Below the pieces are notes generated by a model. The model was not told the DNA's origin. It was given only the letters and a program-made list of their open reading frames with translations, and did no database searches. Below are positions 15,507 to 23,643 of a stretch of DNA of 64,000 bases, one piece after another (the stretch's first letter is position 1; every line of letters begins with the position of its first letter). Source of the stretch: Butyrivibrio sp. X503 (GTDB taxonomy: Bacteria > Bacillota > Clostridia > Lachnospirales > Lachnospiraceae). Position numbers and translations under genes: made by a program. The DNA is taken from assembly GCF_003625475.1 (NCBI RefSeq), contig NZ_RAIQ01000001.1, positions 1 to 64,000 on the forward strand, read 5' to 3'.

Positions 15507-16643
15507 ATGAACAAACAGGAGACACTGGAGATCAAGAAGCAGTTTACGCCCGACAGATGCACCATTGACAGCATTTGCGGCTGCTACGTTGATCATGACA
15601 AGAACAAATTATTTACTTTCAGAAAGGCTTTCGGCCAGATTCCCGAAGAGGAAATGTTCAAATATCTGGACATCTTCCAACACACTTTATCAGGTACATT
15701 TGGTAAAAATCTTATCAGTCTTGAGTTCCCTCTTGACCAAGAACAGCCCGGAGGTACTCAGGACTTTCTTTTGACTCTTCGTAACTCACAGCTCAAGGAC
15801 GACGAGCTTGTGGATGAGTGCTACGACAAGATCATTGCCAATTATATCAACGGAGAAAATTACTATATCATTCTCGTTCACGCTGTCTATGACATTCCCG
15901 GCGTAACATCGGACGGTATCGAGATGGAGGATGCTTCCGAGAAGGTTTATGACTATATCCTTTGCAGCATCTGTCCCGTTAAGCTTTCCAAGGCAGGTCT
16001 TGGTTATAATGAGTCCAAAAATGTCATTGAGGAAAGATTCCGCGACTGGATAGTGGATGGTCCCGTGAAGGGATTTCTTTTCCCTGCATTTATAGAAAGA
16101 GATACCGACATCCACAACATGCTGTATTTTACAAAAAAGCCCGAAGATCTTCAGCCTGAATTTGTTGAAGCGATGTTCGGCGGTCGCGCTCCCATCTCCG
16201 CTCCCGAGCAAAAAGACATCTTTGATGCGGTTGTGCAGAATACTATAGGAGAAGATGCCGACTACGATATCATGAAAAATATTCATGATAACTTAAATGA
16301 GATGATAGACGATCACGTTGACGATCCGGAGCCTTTGGAGCTTAAAAAGAGTGATGTGAAGCAGCTCCTTCATGACAGCGGCGTATCTGATGAAAGACTC
16401 GGCTACTTCGACGAAACTTATATTAAGTGCGCCGGAGACGAGGACTATCCGCTTCTTGCAAGCAATATCGCACATACTCGCAAGTTCGATATCGAGACAC
16501 CTAACGTAGTCATCAAGGTTAAGCCCGACAGGACTGACCTTGTAGAATCCCGCATCGTCGACGGCAGGCAGTGCCTTGTCATCGCAGTTGACGATCATAT
16601 CGAAGTTAACGGAATAAATGTACGGACGTTTATGAATAGGTAA
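15507..16643 (+). CDS. DUF4317 domain-containing protein
   Basis: A 378-residue soluble protein matching the clostridial DUF4317 family from its first residues (MNKQETLEIKKQFT, IDSICGCYVDHDKNK) through its whole length. No catalytic motif is known. The family is typical of Lachnospiraceae and is often a single-copy gene of unknown role. The downstream half of this two-gene plus-strand operon ends at a strong terminator. Coupling to a CheC-like protein may point to a signalling or stress function, but this is only positional. Confidence 0.88.
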   Translation: MNKQETLEIKKQFTPDRCTIDSICGCYVDHDKNKLFTFRKAFGQIPEEEMFKYLDIFQHTLSGTFGKNLISLEFPLDQEQPGGTQDFLLTLRNSQLKDDELVDECYDKIIANYINGENYYIILVHAVYDIPGVTSDGIEMEDASEKVYDYILCSICPVKLSKAGLGYNESKNVIEERFRDWIVDGPVKGFLFPAFIERDTDIHNMLYFTKKPEDLQPEFVEAMFGGRAPISAPEQKDIFDAVVQNTIGEDADYDIMKNIHDNLNEMIDDHVDDPEPLELKKSDVKQLLHDSGVSDERLGYFDETYIKCAGDEDYPLLASNIAHTRKFDIETPNVVIKVKPDRTDLVESRIVDGRQCLVIAVDDHIEVNGINVRTFMNR

Positions 16644-16678
16644 TTTGCATAGAAACGTGCGCCGCAAAACGTAACATA

Positions 16679-16718
16679 AAAAGAGATTTCACCGCATCGT
16701 TAGTGAAATCTCTTTTTT
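16679..16718 (+). terminator. Intrinsic terminator of the CheC-like/DUF4317 operon
   Basis: Twelve-base perfect arms (AAGAGATTTCAC and complement) with a 10-base loop are followed by six T on the plus strand. The minus-strand side is also A/T-rich, so it may act in both directions. Confidence 0.92.
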
Positions 16719-16784
16719 AAATTTCTATTTCCCACTGTCTCATATATGTCTTTGTTACCTCCGCCTTGGATTTAACACTTGTAA

Positions 16785-17220
16785 CTATTTTATAAGTCTT
16801 GATGCTGCTTCTTTAATCTCTTTCGCAGAGGCATTGAGCATTTTCTTGGCGTCAGCTTTTGTTCCGCCGTTTGACAAGAAGTCAGTGATAGCTTTTATTC
16901 TTCCATTGTTAAAGGATTCTTTAGCTACTTCTTCTGCGTATTTCTTAGCATAGTTTTCTGCATATAACTCAACGGATTTGCACACTTTACTCATTCCTCC
17001 TTTGGTGTTTTTGAAATAGTTAACTGCTTTGCTGGTTGCAGGGAATTAATACGAGTCCTTTTTATATCATCATTTCCATCACCCTTTTGCATCTCTATAT
17101 TACATATAGATCCGTCATCCAAAATGCAGAGCGCATCAATAGTAATCTCCCTATGAAGGCTTTGAATAATGGTCCAATTGCATTTTTTCTTTCTCCTATT
17201 ATAGCATGAACCTCATAAAG
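16785..17220 (-). pseudogene. Decayed Rpn-family nuclease/transposase-like gene
   Basis: Two open segments in different frames together resemble the Rpn (recombination-promoting nuclease / PD-(D/E)XK transposase) family. The upstream one (about 17215 to 16991) contains ITIDALCILDDGSICNIEMQ, matching the D...E-x-Q active-site region. The downstream one (16994-16785, 69 residues) contains the family's typical Lys/Glu-rich C-terminal tail with FLSNGGTKADAKKMLNAS. Stop and start overlap as ATGA at 16991-16994, so a frameshift separates them. Much of the N-terminus and central domain is missing. The 69-residue part may still be expressed, but its ATG sits only one base after AGGAGG, too close for good initiation. 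Confidence 0.7.
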
Positions 17221-17470
17221 AGGCTGCGTAATGTATTGTTTATTCCTGCGCTTTAAATAAAAAACAAATAGTGGAATGTTTCGGCGAACAGCCGAGAATG
17301 ATGCGCTGCGTAAATTGCAGCCGCATATGATGTAAGAATGTCACTTACGACATTAATATCCGATGATAAGATTGATCATCGACAGAAATTATTGTAACGC
17401 GAATTTTTGAAAATTCCTTGTTCAGATTCTTAAGATTTACGAAAGGCAGCATTATGTTATGGAAAAATAT
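17221..17470. other. Gene-free stretch upstream of the Rpn remnant
   Basis: About 250 bases between the Rpn remnant and the terminator of the next gene. The minus-strand frame of the remnant stays open to about 17300 without a recognisable domain. I see no promoter or RNA motif that can be defended. Confidence 0.5.
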
Positions 17471-17505
17471 AAAGCTCCGCATAGATATAATCATCCATGC
17501 GAAGC
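17462..17505 (-). terminator. Terminator after the secreted 225-residue protein
   Basis: Minus-strand arms GCTTCGCATGGAT and ATCTATGCGGAGC (one mismatch) are followed by TTTATATTTTT, 25 bases beyond the stop at 17530. Confidence 0.85.
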
Positions 17506-17529
17506 CTTAAACATATTTGTTAGAACTTA

Positions 17530-18207
17530 TTATTTTATTGTAAACTTAATAGGCTCATAATTAGTAATATCGTTTCCGGTAGCTTTTTTCGGAATCTGAC
17601 TACCATCGCTTGTGTTGTAGTCAATAACATTAACCCCCGGAGTGTTTGAATTAGTAACATATCCATCATAAAACCAACCATCAGTACACCATGTGCAACG
17701 ACTAAAATCCTTAATAAATAATTTATTTTGATTAGGTGTAATAAGATATGTTTCATTAAATGTAGTTGTCGGATTACTTGATGCTTCCCCCACAGCATAA
17801 AGCACTCCAGATCCTTTTCGCAATGAATGCGTCAAACCATTTATCTCTCCTACACAATAAACATATCCATTCCTCATAATATATATCTCTACATGAGATG
17901 CTGTACGATCATTATATATTTTATCCGGAATTGCAATAGCAAGTACTTCTTTATCATATCCCTTCATCCAAAAGGTTGTATATCCATATCCTTTCGGAAG
18001 GCTATCTATTTTATCTTTAAAGCTCCTGAAACCTGTGTATTTTTCGGACATCCCCGAATTGGTTAATCCGTATTCATTATCCTTCATCTTAAATTCAACA
18101 GTCTCAGTGGTTGTTACCCCCATTAACTGAATGCCCACAACACCTGTTGCAGCAAGCATTCCGGCGGTCATAAGACCTGCAAGTATTTTTGTCCCTCTTG
18201 TCTTCAT
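17530..18207 (-). CDS. Secreted protein of unknown function, 225 residues
   Basis: The start at 18207 is preferred because AAGGAAAGGG lies just upstream; the frame is open to 18243. The N-terminus (MKTRGTKILAGLMTAGMLAA) is a signal peptide with no lipobox. The mature protein is rich in Tyr, Thr and Asn and has no domain I recognise. KLFIKDFSRCTWCTDGWFYDG contains a Cys-Thr-Trp-Cys pair that could form a disulfide or bind metal. It is monocistronic, ending in a strong terminator. Confidence 0.75.
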   Translation of the reverse strand: MKTRGTKILAGLMTAGMLAATGVVGIQLMGVTTTETVEFKMKDNEYGLTNSGMSEKYTGFRSFKDKIDSLPKGYGYTTFWMKGYDKEVLAIAIPDKIYNDRTASHVEIYIMRNGYVYCVGEINGLTHSLRKGSGVLYAVGEASSNPTTTFNETYLITPNQNKLFIKDFSRCTWCTDGWFYDGYVTNSNTPGVNVIDYNTSDGSQIPKKATGNDITNYEPIKFTIK

Positions 18208-18332
18208 AGTTTTCCCTTTCCTTATTTTTTTTATTATGTGCATGAATTTGCTTTCGAATTCGACAGTTCATCTTAACATTTGGGTAATCATTATGTCAAG
18301 TTTTTCATCATCAAGTAATCTTTACCCGAACA

Positions 18333-18381
18333 CGAAGCCATACATCGCCGAATACAAGCATTTCAGGATATATGGCTTCGC
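18333..18381. repeat. Inverted repeat in the promoter region of the secreted protein
   Basis: The arms CGAAGCCATA and TATGGCTTCG enclose about 28 bases. It lies between the terminator of the 53-residue gene and the secreted-protein gene. It is not followed by T on either side. It may be an operator or part of a 5' leader. Confidence 0.45.
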
Positions 18382-18392
18382 GGCCCGGGCAC

Positions 18393-18427
18393 AAAAAAAG
18401 CTGCCACACTAAACTGTGTGACAGCCC
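18393..18427 (-). terminator. Terminator after the 53-residue protein gene
   Basis: Minus-strand arms GGCTGTCACAC and GTGTGGCAGC with a 6-base loop are followed by seven T. Confidence 0.93.
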
Positions 18428-18437
18428 TTATAGCATT

Positions 18438-18599
18438 TTATGCATGCATACTTTTGAGCTTTTCAATTCCGGTCTTAGGACGACCGATCATCTCGTAAGC
18501 GGGGTCATTGTACTTCTTGAGAAGTCTCTCCCTCATTTCCTCGGGATGATTATATAATTGATCCATTATCCTATCAAAGGCAATTTTCCATTCGCCCAT
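18438..18599 (-). CDS. Small protein of 53 residues, unknown function
   Basis: The frame begins MGEWKIAFDRIMDQLYNHPE, with GGAGG 9 bases before the ATG at 18599, and ends just before a near-perfect terminator, so this is a real monocistronic small gene. The product is soluble, charged and helical (a helix around residues 5-32, then KTGIEKLKSMHA). I do not recognise a family. Confidence 0.75.
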   Translation of the reverse strand: MGEWKIAFDRIMDQLYNHPEEMRERLLKKYNDPAYEMIGRPKTGIEKLKSMHA

Positions 18600-18690
18600 A
18601 TTATCGTACCTCCGTCTGTTAAACAACAACAGTAACGGGTACAATAATAACTTTAAAAAATAATTAATGCAAGTATAAATTTACCAAAAT

Positions 18691-19485
18691 TTATAATGAG
18701 GCTATTGCCTTCTTTGGACACTTTGCCACGCAAACGCCGCAATGTGCGCATGTTTCCTGGTCTATCGAGGCCACATTGTTATCAACTGTTATTGCTCCCG
18801 CAGGACAATTTTTTTCGCAGATATGACAAGCGATACATCCCACTTTGCAATAAGAGTTAACGATTTTTCCCATATCTTGTGATTTGCATGCAACTGCTTC
18901 CTGTGCATCGTAAGGTATGAGATCGATAAGGTGGTTAGGACAGATATCAGCGCACTTTCCGCAGGCCTTACATTTTTCTTTATCCACTACGGCAACACCG
19001 TTTACGATGTGGATCGCATCAAACTGACATACGGATACGCATGAGCCGCCGCCGAGACAACCGTATGAACAGGTCTTTGCTCCGCCTCCGGGCGCCTGTG
19101 ACATAAGTCTGCAATCGCTTACTCCGACATAATCATATTTCTTCTCAGCGTTATCGCAGTTACCGTTGCAATGTACAAAAGCAACCTTACGAGCCATATC
19201 GCCCGCTTCAACGCCCATAATAGCCGAAATGGCAGCTGCTACCGGAGCACCTCCTACGGGACACTGTGATACGGCTGCCTCGCCTTTTGCGATAGCCGAA
19301 GCACATCCCGAACATCCCGGATATCCGCATCCGCCGCAGTTATTCCCCGGAAGAACTTCCAGAATAGCTGCTTCTTTTTCATCAACATCAACATGCAACT
19401 TCATGTCTGCAAGACCGAGGATAATACCGATGGCAATTCCAACGCCTGCTACAACCGCCGTTGCAATGATTATTCCAATAATCAT
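18691..19485 (-). CDS. rnfB: Rnf complex subunit B (Fe-S protein)
   Basis: A 264-residue subunit of the Rnf ferredoxin:NAD+ oxidoreductase. An N-terminal membrane helix (residues ~3-25) is followed by the RnfB 4Fe-4S motif CGGCGYPGC with a Cys ~16 residues later (QCPVGG). Then come four more Cys clusters: CSYGCLGGGSCVSVC, CKACGKCADIC, CKVGCIACHICEKNC and CAHCGVCVAKC. It relays electrons from reduced ferredoxin to the membrane subunits. It is the last gene of the rnfCDGEAB unit, 13 bases after rnfA, as is usual in clostridia. Confidence 0.97.
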   Translation of the reverse strand: MIIGIIIATAVVAGVGIAIGIILGLADMKLHVDVDEKEAAILEVLPGNNCGGCGYPGCSGCASAIAKGEAAVSQCPVGGAPVAAAISAIMGVEAGDMARKVAFVHCNGNCDNAEKKYDYVGVSDCRLMSQAPGGGAKTCSYGCLGGGSCVSVCQFDAIHIVNGVAVVDKEKCKACGKCADICPNHLIDLIPYDAQEAVACKSQDMGKIVNSYCKVGCIACHICEKNCPAGAITVDNNVASIDQETCAHCGVCVAKCPKKAIASL

Positions 19486-19498
19486 AAGTTCATCTCCT

Positions 19499-20086
19499 TC
19501 ACTTCAAAGCCGAGAATCCGGTAAATGCAATAGCCATGAGTCCGGAAGTAAGAAGTACCATGGGCATTCCCTTAAATGACTCGGGGATGTCGTTGTACTC
19601 CATCTTTTCACGAAGTCCTGCCAAAATAACTATCGCAATTGTGAAACCTACAGCTGTTGCAAATCCGCACACAGTACTCTGTAAGATTGAATAGCCGTCT
19701 GTTACGTTGTTGAGAGCAACACCGAGAACCGCACAGTTGGTGGTAATAAGAGGAAGATACACACCAAGGGCTCTGTACAATGAAACAACGTACTTTTTGA
19801 GTACCATCTCAACGAACTGTACAAGCATGGCAATAACAAGGATGAATACTATTGTCTGCAGATAAGAAAGATCCAAAGGATTCAAAATAAACTTATAAAT
19901 AATGCTACAAACCAAAGAAGCAAGTGTGATAACGAATACACACGCTCCTCCCATTCCCAGAGCGGTGTCGGTCTTCTTGGAAACACCAAGGAAAGGACAC
20001 AGTCCGAGGAACTGGCTAAGTACTACGTTATTAACAAGTGAGGCTGATATCATAAGTCCCACAAGGCTCATAATCTGTTGTGCCAT
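19499..20086 (-). CDS. rnfA: Rnf complex subunit A (membrane)
   Basis: A 195-residue membrane protein with six predicted helices. The half-helix motif around NVVLSQFLGLCPFLGVSKK and the second one around LITTNCAVLGVALNN hold the two Cys that ligate the membrane [2Fe-2S] cluster shared with RnfE. It takes part in electron transfer across the membrane and in ion translocation. It is two bases downstream of rnfE. Confidence 0.96.
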   Translation of the reverse strand: MAQQIMSLVGLMISASLVNNVVLSQFLGLCPFLGVSKKTDTALGMGGACVFVITLASLVCSIIYKFILNPLDLSYLQTIVFILVIAMLVQFVEMVLKKYVVSLYRALGVYLPLITTNCAVLGVALNNVTDGYSILQSTVCGFATAVGFTIAIVILAGLREKMEYNDIPESFKGMPMVLLTSGLMAIAFTGFSALK

Positions 20087-20088
20087 AA

Positions 20089-20784
20089 TTATTCAGCCTC
20101 CTTTCTCTTTGCTGCGTTTGCTTTGATCTTGTTCATCGTCGCAATAAGGAATGCAAGAACTATAAATGCGCCGGCCTGCTGTATAAAGATGCTGATGGGC
20201 TTATATCCCGAAAGGAAAGCACCTACGGCTCCGGGTACAACAGTTCCCTCACCGAGTATCTGTACATCAAATGCCGTGCCGGCACCGATAAACTCTCTTA
20301 CAAGACCGATTGTCGTAATAGCACAGGTAAAGCCGATTCCCATTCCTATTCCGTCAAAGAAAGAAGGTATGATTCCATGCTTACTTGCATACGCTTCCGC
20401 TCTTCCGAAGATGATACAGTTAACAACGATAAGAGGGATATACACTCCGAGTGCGCTGTTAAGTGCGGGAACGTAAGCCTGCATAAGAAGCTGAACCAAA
20501 GTAACGAAGGAAGCAATAACAACTATGAAAGACGGAATCCTGACTGTAGCGGGGATTGTCTTACGAAGTGCTGCGATAACCGCGTTACTTAATGCCAAAA
20601 CAAATGTTGTTGCAAGTCCCATTCCAAGTCCGTTGATCGCGGATGAAGTAACCGCAAGAGTGGGACACATACCGATCATAAGTACTAAAGTAGGATTTTC
20701 AGCAATGAGGCCGTTAAAAAATCTCTCGGCCGGAGTATCCTGCTTGAAGCCCAAAGCTCCTTTTTTTACATTGTCACTCATCAC
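20089..20784 (-). CDS. rnfE: Rnf complex subunit E (membrane)
   Basis: A 231-residue membrane protein homologous to RnfA with inverted topology. LVLMIGMCPTLAVTSSAING and LIVVNCIIFGRAEAYAS carry the cluster-ligating Cys residues. Its start overlaps the rnfG stop as a 4-base ATGA, so translation is coupled. Confidence 0.96.
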   Translation of the reverse strand: MMSDNVKKGALGFKQDTPAERFFNGLIAENPTLVLMIGMCPTLAVTSSAINGLGMGLATTFVLALSNAVIAALRKTIPATVRIPSFIVVIASFVTLVQLLMQAYVPALNSALGVYIPLIVVNCIIFGRAEAYASKHGIIPSFFDGIGMGIGFTCAITTIGLVREFIGAGTAFDVQILGEGTVVPGAVGAFLSGYKPISIFIQQAGAFIVLAFLIATMNKIKANAAKRKEAE

Positions 20785-21389
20785 TGTCCTCCTTTCAAAA
20801 CATTCTCAAAATATGTGATTGAAGCGTTAACTCCGTTGGTTATCGCTCTTGAAGTTATCGTAGCGCCCGAGATCGCTTCAATCTGAGAAGAAGGACTTGT
20901 GAGCTGTCCGTTCTTAACTACGCTAAACTGCTGTGCCTGCTTGTTCTCAAACTGAGGAACTATTACCTTCTCGGCATTCATTCCAAGTCCGGGAGTCTCG
21001 GCGATTGAGATAATGGAGATTCCGTTTACATTTCCTTCGTTTGTAATTCCGACTGTGTATGTGATGAAATCACCATAGCCCTTGGATGAAACTCTGATAA
21101 CATATCCAAGAGGTGCTCCGGATGCATCCTTAGCTTCTTTTACATCCTCGATGGTAACACCTGTAAATCCCGAAACCGCTGAAGCTGCTCCGTCAGCATT
21201 AAGCTCTACGTCGTCGAAAGTTGTTGCATCGGCGAATACCGACATATTGGCCTTGTCCTGCGCAAGCTTAGCCTGTTTTGCGATAGGGTCCTTGGTAACC
21301 TGATAAACCAGTCCAAGCAACACTCCCGCAACAAGAGTTATAGCAAAAAGAACCAAGGCGTTTTTGATCATGCTCTTTGCATCATTCAT
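20781..21389 (-). CDS. rnfG: Rnf complex subunit G (covalent FMN)
   Basis: A 202-residue protein with one N-terminal membrane helix (residues ~9-29) and an extracytoplasmic FMN domain. The flavinylation motif SGATITSRAI near residue 175 has the Thr that carries FMN through a phosphoester bond; a flavin transferase (ApbE) elsewhere would be needed. GLGMNAE and GYGDFITYTVGI are further family landmarks. It overlaps rnfD and rnfE by 4 bases each. Confidence 0.95.
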   Translation of the reverse strand: MNDAKSMIKNALVLFAITLVAGVLLGLVYQVTKDPIAKQAKLAQDKANMSVFADATTFDDVELNADGAASAVSGFTGVTIEDVKEAKDASGAPLGYVIRVSSKGYGDFITYTVGITNEGNVNGISIISIAETPGLGMNAEKVIVPQFENKQAQQFSVVKNGQLTSPSSQIEAISGATITSRAITNGVNASITYFENVLKGGQ

Positions 21390-22336
21390 GCTTTCTTCGC
21401 CTCCTTCTTTGCAGTTTTCTTAATTCCGAATGCTCTCGGAATCGTGAATTTCTCAATAAGCGGAACCAAAAGGTTGCCTATTACGATCGCATAGGAAACA
21501 CCCTCTGCGTTGGAACCGAAAATACGGAACACGCCGGTGAGTATTCCAAGGATAAATCCGTAAATATATCTTCCCTTTGGAGTTATGGGACATGTCACAT
21601 AGTCGGTAGCCATAAAGAAGGCACCGAGCATAAGTCCGCCACCTGCAAGGTGTGCTGAGATATAAGCCCAGTTAAATCCGTATCCTCCGAAGAGGCCTAC
21701 AAATATTGCAAATGTGATGATGTAGGTAAACGGAATGACATAGTCGATAATTCCGAGCGCAAACAGGATCATCGCACCGAGCGCAATGCAGAGCATTGAA
21801 GTCTCTCCGATCGTTCCGCCCGTTCTACCGATGAGCATATCCATGATATTTACATCAGCGCCTGCCTTAAGGTTAGCAAGCGGTGTTGCTCCCGTGTATG
21901 TATCGGTAACGAAGTTGGTCATAAGGGCGGGAAAAGATATCACGAGGAATAATCTTCCGCCGAGTGCGGGATTCATGAAGTTCTGGCCAAGTCCGCCAAA
22001 GAGCTGCTTAACCAAAATGATCGCAAATACACCGCCAAGTACCGGTACCCAGAACGGTACAGTTGAAGGCAGGTTCATTCCCAAAAGAAGTCCTGTTACA
22101 ACCGCCGAAAGGTCGCCTATAGTTACACGCTTGTGCATGGCTTTCTCATAGATAAACTCAGATAAAACACAAGAAGCCACGGACAGCAAAAGAATAATCA
22201 GAGCATCCGGCCCGAAATTGTAAATACCAAAGCCTGCAGCCGGTAAAAGCGCAATTACAACCCACATCATGATATTGGATGTGGTAGTGTTTGCTCTTAC
22301 ATGCGGGTTGGATGACACTCTTTTCATATCACTCAT
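21386..22336 (-). CDS. rnfD: Rnf complex subunit D (membrane, covalent FMN)
   Basis: A 316-residue membrane protein of the NqrB/RnfD family with about nine helices. The motif YTGATPLANL near residue 150 has the Thr expected to carry covalent FMN. SSNPHVRANTTTSNIMMWV at the N-terminus and FFMATDYVTCPITPKGRYIY are typical RnfD sequences. It is the main ion-channel-forming subunit. The gene starts 16 bases after the stop of the disrupted rnfC. Confidence 0.95.
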   Translation of the reverse strand: MSDMKRVSSNPHVRANTTTSNIMMWVVIALLPAAGFGIYNFGPDALIILLLSVASCVLSEFIYEKAMHKRVTIGDLSAVVTGLLLGMNLPSTVPFWVPVLGGVFAIILVKQLFGGLGQNFMNPALGGRLFLVISFPALMTNFVTDTYTGATPLANLKAGADVNIMDMLIGRTGGTIGETSMLCIALGAMILFALGIIDYVIPFTYIITFAIFVGLFGGYGFNWAYISAHLAGGGLMLGAFFMATDYVTCPITPKGRYIYGFILGILTGVFRIFGSNAEGVSYAIVIGNLLVPLIEKFTIPRAFGIKKTAKKEAKKA

Positions 22337-22352
22337 TAAAAATGTCCCTCCC

Positions 22353-23466
22353 TTACTTTTTCCTGTTAGCCAGCTGAATTTTTCTCATACCCTTGATCAG
22401 CTGAGTGAGCTGACGTCTTGCAGGGCAGATATAACTGCAGCATCCGCATTCACAGCATTCCATTCCGTACATATCAAGGAATGCCTTTTCGTTGTTGTGT
22501 TCAACGGCATCGGCAAGGTTCTTGGGGATAAGTCTCTCCGGACATACCTCCACACATCTTGCACAGTTGATACATGCGCTCGGTTCAAGGGCAGAAACCT
22601 CGTCCTTGGTAAGGCATGTAAGAGCTGACGCCGTCTTGGTTGTGGGAACATCAAGGTCAAAGAGTATCAACGTTATCAACGATACATCCCGCATCGGCAG
22701 GGAGCATCGAAGAGTTGATCTCTCTTCCCGTAACCGCATAAATAAGCATACGCTCAGCGCCCTCAGGATATTTGGTCTTGACGGGCTTAACGCTTATCTT
22801 CTCTTCATCTTTAGTTAATTCCTGGAATTTCGCGATCGCGTCGGGTTTATTGTCCTCTATCGCAAGAATACCTCTGGCTTTGGGGAAAATACTGACAGCA
22901 ATCTTAAGACCTTCCAAAAGAAGCTCCGGCTCCTCTATCATACGTCTGTAGTCAGATGTAAGATAAGGCTCACACTCCGAGCAATTGGCTATAACATAGT
23001 CAATCTTGTCCGGTTCCTTCGGAGAAAACTTAACCGCAGTAGGGAATCCTGCTCCTCCCATTCCTACTACGCCGGCCTCTCTGACCGCTGCAATCTTGTC
23101 CTCCGCTGTCATCTCCTCGTATGGTTTGAGTGGCTTAAACTCCACCTCTTCATACTTCTCATCGTTCTCTACGATGATGCTCTCGCACATAGCGCCGGTA
23201 GCCAGCCTGCGCTTCTCAATAGCCTTAACCGTACCTGATACGGTTGAGTAAATCGGTGCCGAAACAAAACCGCCGGCTTCCGCAATCTTTTGTCCTGTAA
23301 GAACGTGATCCCCAACAGCGACAATTGCCTTGGCCGGTGCACCGATGTGCTGAGACAACGGATAAACCAAGTCACCTTTTGGTAGCACTGATTTAATGGG
23401 CTTATCCTTAGAAAGTTCCTTGCCTTCATAAGGATGGATGCCGCCCTTAAAAGTACCTCTTGCCAT
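22353..23466 (-). pseudogene. rnfC: rnfC with internal deletion and frameshift
   Basis: The upstream frame (23466-22657) gives a normal RnfC N-terminus: GTFKGGIHPYEGKELSKDKP, the Gly-rich NADH/FMN site GVVGMGGAGFPTAVK and ECEPYLTSDYRRM. It continues to CIVDNVDT and then hits TGA. A different frame takes over at once with LFDLDVPTTKTASALTCLTK and two 4Fe-4S motifs (CINCARCVEVCP and CCECGCCSYICP), ending at 22353. In intact RnfC proteins roughly 65-70 residues (the SLBB region) lie between these segments. They are absent here, so about 200 bases are missing with a change of frame. If real, no full RnfC can be made; it could also be an assembly error. Confidence 0.85.
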
Positions 23467-23539
23467 TTCCTACCCTTCTTTCATATTTTAGATGTGTACC
23501 CGAAAAGAATAATCGGGTGAAAAATTTAACAATATAATT

Positions 23540-23580
23540 ATACTATATTTTCACGGTAAAATGCTGAGAAATCGAAAAAA
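23540..23580 (-). promoter_or_regulatory. Probable rnf operon promoter region
   Basis: The minus strand has TATAAT (GAAAATATAGTATAATTATA) about 75 bases before the rnfC start, within an AT-rich 130-base divergent gap. No good -35 is visible at 17 bases, so this is tentative. A small CCCGATTATTCTTTTCGGG hairpin lies between it and the start. Confidence 0.4.
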
Positions 23581-23643
23581 AGTTTAAGAGGAAATGTGAT
23601 ACAATATGGTAGTAGGCGATTTCGGAAAGTGAGATTTTTTATC

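Noticed and set aside
22397-22660. An 87-codon frame inside rnfC
   Set aside because: It is a shadow frame of the Fe-S part of rnfC with no domain; the frame encoding the two CxxCxxC motifs is the real one.
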